Source of the DNA: Cyclobacteriaceae bacterium
Lineage (GTDB): Bacteria > Bacteroidota > Bacteroidia > Cytophagales > Cyclobacteriaceae
Direction: 5' to 3'
Length of the DNA: 64,000 nucleotides
Assembly (NCBI GenBank): GCA_019638235.1
Contig: JAHBUE010000001.1
Coordinates: 540,492-604,491, forward strand
Part shown: one piece after another, positions 60,227 through 64,000 of the stretch
How the letters are laid out: each line of letters begins with the position of its first letter
How positions within the stretch are numbered: position 1 is the stretch's first letter
Program-made: the position numbers and the translations under genes
The notes under the pieces: model-generated
What the model saw: the letters and a program-made list of their open reading frames with translations, nothing else
The model's database searches: none
What the model was told of the DNA's origin: nothing

Positions 60227-61357
60227 TCAGTCTATAAAATCAAGGTAATTTTCTTTTGTAATAACCTCAAAGCTGGCCTGGGGATAATTTTTTGTGAAGA
60301 ATATCGGGGCTTTCGTTTTTTCTTTTCTCCACTTAAACTCGAAAGCGGCCAGCTTTCCATTGGCTTCCTCCACCAAATCAATTTCCTGCCGGTCGTAGGT
60401 GCGCCAGAAGTGCGGCCTTACGGTCAGCCGGTTGTACACATTCCGTTTGATGCGCTCGCTCATTAAATAATTTTCCCATAGCTGCCCCACATCATTCCGT
60501 GCGGACAGGTTATTAAAGTTGTTGATAATGGCGTTCCGTATGCCGTTGTCAACAAAATACCACTTTGAAGATTTCACAACTTCTTTTCGCAGGTTGCTGC
60601 TGTACCCGTTTAACCGGTAGATCACAAAAATTTTAGAGAACAAATCGAGGTAACGCGCTATGGTATCTCTTTTAAGCCCAAGCTGTTTTCCAAGCTCATC
60701 GTTGGAAACTTCCTGCCCCACCTGGTATGAAATCAACTGGAGCAATTGCAACATCTTATGCGAGTTTTTCACCTGTTCATACAGAAGAATATCTTTCAGC
60801 AAGTACGATGTGGTGATTTCTTCGAGGTATTCTTTCTTCTCCCGGTCGCTGGACAGGTTAAGCGCTTCCGGGTATGCCCCAAAAACCAAACGTCCGGCAA
60901 GGTTCTGCACGGTATCTAAAAAAGGTTCATGAACGGTTAATTCCAATTGAGCAACCGGGTAGAGGTGAAACTGAACCTGTCGCCCGGTCAAAGGCTCGCC
61001 CGTTTTATTAACAAGGTCAAAAGAAGAAGAGCCTGTCGCAATAATCGTCAGTTGCTTGAAATGGTCTATTATAATCTTCAGGATTTTACCAATGTCCGGT
61101 ATAACCTGCGCCTCGTCAATCACCAGCAATTTTGCATTTCCGATCAGGCGTTTGTAAGAACTGACATTCTTCGCACCAAGCAATTGGGCGGTTTCGGGAA
61201 GGTCTCCATTCAGGTGGACAAGGTTGCCTTCGTAATTGTCCACCAGTTCTCCCAGCAAATGCGTTTTGCCAACACGCCTGGCCCCGGTTATCACCAGCAC
61301 CTTATTGAGCCCTATGTACTCACGGATTTGGGGTAAAATAGCCCTTGAAATCTTCAT
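60227..61357 (-). CDS. AAA ATPase with DUF4143 domain
   Basis: From ATG 61357 the 376-aa protein has a Walker A (TGARRVGKTHLLG), Walker B (KLLVIDEAQ) and sensor-like TGSSSFDLVN, followed by a C-terminal DUF4143 region with RPHFWRTYDRQEIDLVEE, which resembles a PD-(D/E)XK-like fold (ends with FEFKWRKEKTKAP). Such ATPases are common in bacteria and their function is not known. A -7 box within a palindrome lies upstream. The 10-residue extension to 61387 is less likely. Confidence 0.85.
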   Translation of the reverse strand: MKISRAILPQIREYIGLNKVLVITGARRVGKTHLLGELVDNYEGNLVHLNGDLPETAQLLGAKNVSSYKRLIGNAKLLVIDEAQVIPDIGKILKIIIDHFKQLTIIATGSSSFDLVNKTGEPLTGRQVQFHLYPVAQLELTVHEPFLDTVQNLAGRLVFGAYPEALNLSSDREKKEYLEEITTSYLLKDILLYEQVKNSHKMLQLLQLISYQVGQEVSNDELGKQLGLKRDTIARYLDLFSKIFVIYRLNGYSSNLRKEVVKSSKWYFVDNGIRNAIINNFNNLSARNDVGQLWENYLMSERIKRNVYNRLTVRPHFWRTYDRQEIDLVEEANGKLAAFEFKWRKEKTKAPIFFTKNYPQASFEVITKENYLDFID

Positions 61358-61379
61358 TTTTGTTAATTTGGCCAGTACG

Positions 61380-61407
61380 CTGGTCAAATTTACGTAAATT
61401 CAGCCAG
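61380..61407 (-). promoter_or_regulatory. Palindromic operator-like site and -7 box of the DUF4143 ATPase gene
   Basis: aatttacgtaaatt (61387-61400) is a perfect 14-bp palindrome, extended by ctgg (61380) and ccag (61404-61407) arms to a 28-bp dyad. The minus-strand -7 box TAAATTTG (61392-61385) lies inside it. A regulator, perhaps the gene's own product, could bind and block the promoter. Confidence 0.55.
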
Positions 61408-61477
61408 TACATTAGCCGAATTAACGTTTTTTTTAACTGGGTGCTCAATACCGTGCGACCATTCAAACAGCTCATAA

Positions 61478-62548
61478 TTAAACCGCCCCTTCGGTCATCT
61501 TCTCCGCACTGTCGGCAATGCGTAGTTGCTCGATAAAGTCGTCAATTTCACCGTTCATAATAGCCGGTAAATTATGTTGCGTGTACCCAATGCGGTGGTC
61601 GGTAACGCGGCTTTGCGGGTAGTTATACGTCCTGATTTTTTCTGACCTATCGCCACTACGCACCAACGATTTGCGCGCGGCCCCCAATTCGCTTTGTTGC
61701 TTCTGTACTTCCATTTCGTACAGCTTCGACTTTAGCATTTGCATGGCGCGCTCGCGGTTGCCGTGCTGCGAACGTTCAACCTGGCAGGTAATAACAATGC
61801 CGGTTGGTTTGTGTGTGAGTTGTACTTTGGTTTCAACTTTGTTTACATTCTGCCCGCCTGCACCGCTCGACCGCGCAGTTTGTACTTCAATATCGGCAGG
61901 GTTTATTTCAATGTTTACGTCTTCTACTTCAGGCAACACCACAACAGATGCCGCTGACGTATGCACGCGCCCCTGTTGTTCGGTAGTGGGCACACGTTGC
62001 ACACGATGCACGCCCGATTCAAACTTTAATTTTCCGTAAGCGCCATCGCCACTTACGCTGCAAATAATTTCTTTATAACCCCCGGCCGTGCCTTCGGTAA
62101 AATCAACGGTTGTCATGTTAAGCCCGGTACGGTCGCAGTAGCGTTGATACATCCGCCACAAATCGCCTGCAAACAGCGAAGCCTCATCGCCCCCGGTGCC
62201 TGCACGTATTTCTACAATACAGCTTTTGTCGTCATTCGGGTCTTTAGGTATGAGCAACTCTTTAAGTTCATTTTCCAGCGCTTCAATTTTTGGTTCAAGC
62301 TCGTCAAGTTCCATTTTGGCCAGCTCGCGCATTTCGGCATCTTTCTCTTTTTGCAGCACTTCTTTGGCGTGCTTAAATTGGCTTTGCGCCAACTGAAAGC
62401 TGTCGTATTTGCTCACAATTTTCTCTAGGTCGCCATACTCCTTGCTAAGCTGCGAATACTTTTTGGGGTTGCTTACCGTGTCGGGCTGTACCAATAATTG
62501 CCCTATTTCCTCAAACCGGTGCTTTATTTCCTCTAATTTCTCAATCAT
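61478..62548 (-). CDS. prfA: Peptide chain release factor 1
   Basis: RF1 (356 aa) releases the finished peptide at UAA and UAG. The GGQ motif in [15 protein letters not shown] (about residue 230) and the RF1-type codon-recognition stretch with [15 protein letters not shown] (PxT) are present. Length and the N-terminal helical domain are normal. No hemK (prmC) follows here. No neighbour is clearly co-transcribed. Confidence 0.96.
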   Translation of the reverse strand: MIEKLEEIKHRFEEIGQLLVQPDTVSNPKKYSQLSKEYGDLEKIVSKYDSFQLAQSQFKHAKEVLQKEKDAEMRELAKMELDELEPKIEALENELKELLIPKDPNDDKSCIVEIRAGTGGDEASLFAGDLWRMYQRYCDRTGLNMTTVDFTEGTAGGYKEIICSVSGDGAYGKLKFESGVHRVQRVPTTEQQGRVHTSAASVVVLPEVEDVNIEINPADIEVQTARSSGAGGQNVNKVETKVQLTHKPTGIVITCQVERSQHGNRERAMQMLKSKLYEMEVQKQQSELGAARKSLVRSGDRSEKIRTYNYPQSRVTDHRIGYTQHNLPAIMNGEIDDFIEQLRIADSAEKMTEGAV

Positions 62549-62712
62549 ACTACTACGTTCATTATTTAAGACGACACGGTGTTGATTTTAAACAACTTTT
62601 GGTCAATTACTTATATCTATTTGCTACCGTTAAAACTACGTGGCACCCAGTACCTGTAAAACGGGCGTAAAGTTAGCAAAAGGGTTCATTCGTAAGATTT
62701 GATTATCTGCAT

Positions 62713-62720
62713 TACCTTTG
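62713..62720 (+). promoter_or_regulatory. -7 box just before the 62724 gene
   Basis: TACCTTTG matches TAnnTTTG exactly and ends 3 bases before the ATG at 62724, suggesting a leaderless transcript. No -33 TTTG is seen at the usual spacing. Confidence 0.5.
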
Positions 62721-62723
62721 AGT

Positions 62724-63194
62724 ATGCGATTATTGTATTTCCTTATTGTTTTTACTCTTGCCGGATGTGGGGGTTCGTTAAATGATGACCAGCGCAAGCA
62801 GATGAAAGAGGCCCGCGAGTTGAAGAGCATTAAAAAGGTTTCGGAAGCCGAAATAACGGAGATGGCCTTTTTGCAAGGCAGGGATATTATGAAAGCCATC
62901 CGGCAGGCGCCCAACGCCATTGATTCGCTGGAAGCTGAATACCAGGTGCGCATTTCCTGGCTCACGCCCGGCTCGCCAGGAGGCACCGAAATTGAGCGGC
63001 AACTTATTGATGCCTATCTGAACAGTATGCTTACCGGCTCGGCCTTAACCGATAATGTGCAAAAGCTGGCCGAAGACTCGTTGCTGTACTCACAACCCGT
63101 TACCCGCGAGTTGCCCGATGGCACCGTTGCCGTTGACGGAGTATGGAACATCAGCATACCGACAAAACAGGTCGTGCTGGCAATCGAAAAGTGA
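62724..63194 (+). CDS. Small lipoprotein of unknown function
   Basis: The 156-aa product has a signal peptide and lipobox (TLAGCG, Cys about 15). The mature part is mostly helical, with KQMKEARELKSIKKVSEAEITEM, and ends in a beta-strand pair with GTVAVDGVWNISIPTKQVV. No family is recognised. A perfect -7 box lies 3 bases before the ATG, and a TTG start 6 bp upstream would lie inside that box. Confidence 0.6.
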   Translation: MRLLYFLIVFTLAGCGGSLNDDQRKQMKEARELKSIKKVSEAEITEMAFLQGRDIMKAIRQAPNAIDSLEAEYQVRISWLTPGSPGGTEIERQLIDAYLNSMLTGSALTDNVQKLAEDSLLYSQPVTRELPDGTVAVDGVWNISIPTKQVVLAIEK

Positions 63195-63713
63195 TTAATT
63201 GATTTTCTTAAAAACCTGTTCACTGAAATATCCTTTGCGGATAAGGTCAACTAATTTTTTAGGCGATGGGTCGATGAGGTAATGAACCTTTCCGTCAACC
63301 TCTGTTTCGGCAACAGGAATATCGCGCGAAAGCACATCTTTAAAAACTCCGCCTTTATATTCGGAAGTAGCCTCCGGCATAGCCATGTAAAGTATGTCAC
63401 CGTTTTTTTCTTGCTTTACTATGCGCAGATACCACGCCACATCATCGCGGATGTTTATAAAATAAAAACCTTTGTAGTATTTCAGCACAAGGCTGTCGCT
63501 AAGTGCGGCTGCCTCATCGTTGCCGATTCTGTATCCTTTATTGAAAATAATCAGGGTATCGGTTGAGCCTTCCTCATCGCTTACTAAGTATCGGCCATGA
63601 AGTTTGCCCGGCATTTCCGCAAGGGATTTGACGCCTTTCGGCTGAGGCTCTTTGTAAGAGATTTCCGAACAGGAAACCGCGAAAAGCAGGCAGTATGGCA
63701 CCAACCATTTCAT
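63195..63713 (-). CDS. Putative lipoprotein of unknown function
   Basis: From ATG 63713 the 172-aa product has a signal peptide with lipobox (LLFAVSC, Cys about 15) and a beta-rich domain with HGRYLVSDEEGSTDTLIIFN and YKGFYFINIRDDVAWYLRIV. It converges on the 62724 gene with the stops abutting. No family is recognised. Confidence 0.6.
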   Translation of the reverse strand: MKWLVPYCLLFAVSCSEISYKEPQPKGVKSLAEMPGKLHGRYLVSDEEGSTDTLIIFNKGYRIGNDEAAALSDSLVLKYYKGFYFINIRDDVAWYLRIVKQEKNGDILYMAMPEATSEYKGGVFKDVLSRDIPVAETEVDGKVHYLIDPSPKKLVDLIRKGYFSEQVFKKIN

Positions 63714-63802
63714 AACCGGAAGGTACAATAACTTTTGTTGATTTTTATACGAGTCAATCCAACCATTAGGCGCAAAAGTGTGTCTAATAGGTATAGAAAC
63801 GC

Positions 63803-63810
63803 TAAGTTTG
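63803..63810 (+). promoter_or_regulatory. -7 box directly before the 63812 gene
   Basis: TAAGTTTG matches TAnnTTTG exactly but ends 1 base before the ATG at 63812, closer than the usual 5-7 bases to a start site. It may be chance or point to a leaderless start slightly inside the gene. Confidence 0.35.
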
Positions 63811-63811
63811 T

Positions 63812-64000
63812 ATGGTGAAGGGGCTAAAATTTATCGCTTTTTGGGCTTGTGTGGCCACGTTGGCCGGATGTTCAATGTCTAATGACAACATTAGGGTGTT
63901 TTCGTATTCATTTGAATTTTCAAATTCTGATGGGGGATGGTATGGCGATTTTGCCGATTATCCTGAAGACGATTCAGTTTTTTATGAACTGAAATTTAAA
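63812..64000 (+). CDS. Lipoprotein, N-terminal part (3' end outside window)
   Basis: The first 63 residues of a frame that runs past the window edge. It has a signal peptide with lipobox (VATLAGC, Cys20) and a mature start SMSNDNIRVFSYSFEFSNS, a beta-rich region with FADYPEDDSVFYE. No family is recognised from this part. Confidence 0.6.
   Translation, partial: MVKGLKFIAFWACVATLAGCSMSNDNIRVFSYSFEFSNSDGGWYGDFADYPEDDSVFYELKFK

Overview
The window is a gene-dense stretch of a Bacteroidota chromosome, most like the order Cytophagales. The case for this is family content: a MurF–alanine racemase fusion, PD40/OmpA proteins including a PorE-like lipoprotein of the type IX secretion system, a TonB-dependent receptor with an N-terminal carboxypeptidase-regulatory domain, a LETM1-related protein, GH3, DUF2911 and DUF4783 proteins, and a lysine-rich TraR/DksA protein. 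Bacteroidota-type -7 promoter boxes (TAnnTTTG) recur and Shine-Dalgarno sequences are scarce. Genus and species cannot be read from the window. There is no rRNA, prophage or CRISPR array; one tRNA-Phe is present.

Layout. 1–4105: end of uppS, then bamA and two Skp/OmpH chaperones (outer membrane biogenesis operon) closed by a strong terminator. 4167–6459 (minus): DUF4783, nadC, a YcxB-like membrane protein and recX. 6604–10937 (plus): gpmI, a lipoprotein, an MsbA-type ABC exporter and a Fur-family regulator. 11087–17445: terC converging on a LETM1/TerB-type protein, purE-purK, a HEAT-repeat/cyclophilin lipoprotein and a TerB-like protein. 17492–24353: feoB-feoA, a small basic protein, an S41 protease, the MurF–Alr fusion and csaA. 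24502–31860: a TonB receptor plus lipoprotein (possible metal uptake), a HisA homologue lacking its first catalytic Asp, a PD40 protein, DUF2911 and a LOG-family enzyme. 31916–37708: a two-DTG aspartyl protease with PDZ, a degenerate receiver protein, and a compact cluster of FAD reductase, UbiA prenyltransferase, type III polyketide synthase and methyltransferase, which is the best candidate for an uncharacterised pathway here. 37769–47418: lipoproteins, deoxynucleoside kinase, an amidohydrolase remnant, GH3, lptB-recJ, a glycine-rich secreted protein, a SPOR protein and fumC.

47419–49230 is an accessory hot spot. A ParE-type toxin-antitoxin pair lies between two 76-bp direct repeats, next to a VapBC-like pair, followed by a 143-bp MITE-like element with 16-bp terminal inverted repeats and a 10-bp target duplication. 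49231–53976 (minus) holds the PorE-like protein and a two-gene iron-sulfur electron-transfer unit. A second accessory patch follows tRNA-Phe (54093–55001) with a truncated GIY-YIG gene and an AT-rich orphan. 55002–62548 holds dksA-like, scpB and rluB, a DUF885 protein, another AT-rich orphan, a DUF4143 ATPase with a palindromic promoter, and prfA. The window ends with three small lipoprotein genes, the last cut by the edge.

Most genes are housekeeping. The unusual content is the type III PKS cluster, the repeats and mobile-element scars, several domain fusions or degenerate enzymes, and a pattern of -7 boxes lying only a few bases before start codons, which suggests leaderless transcripts. 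Functional assignments rest on recognised motifs and family knowledge, without database searches.
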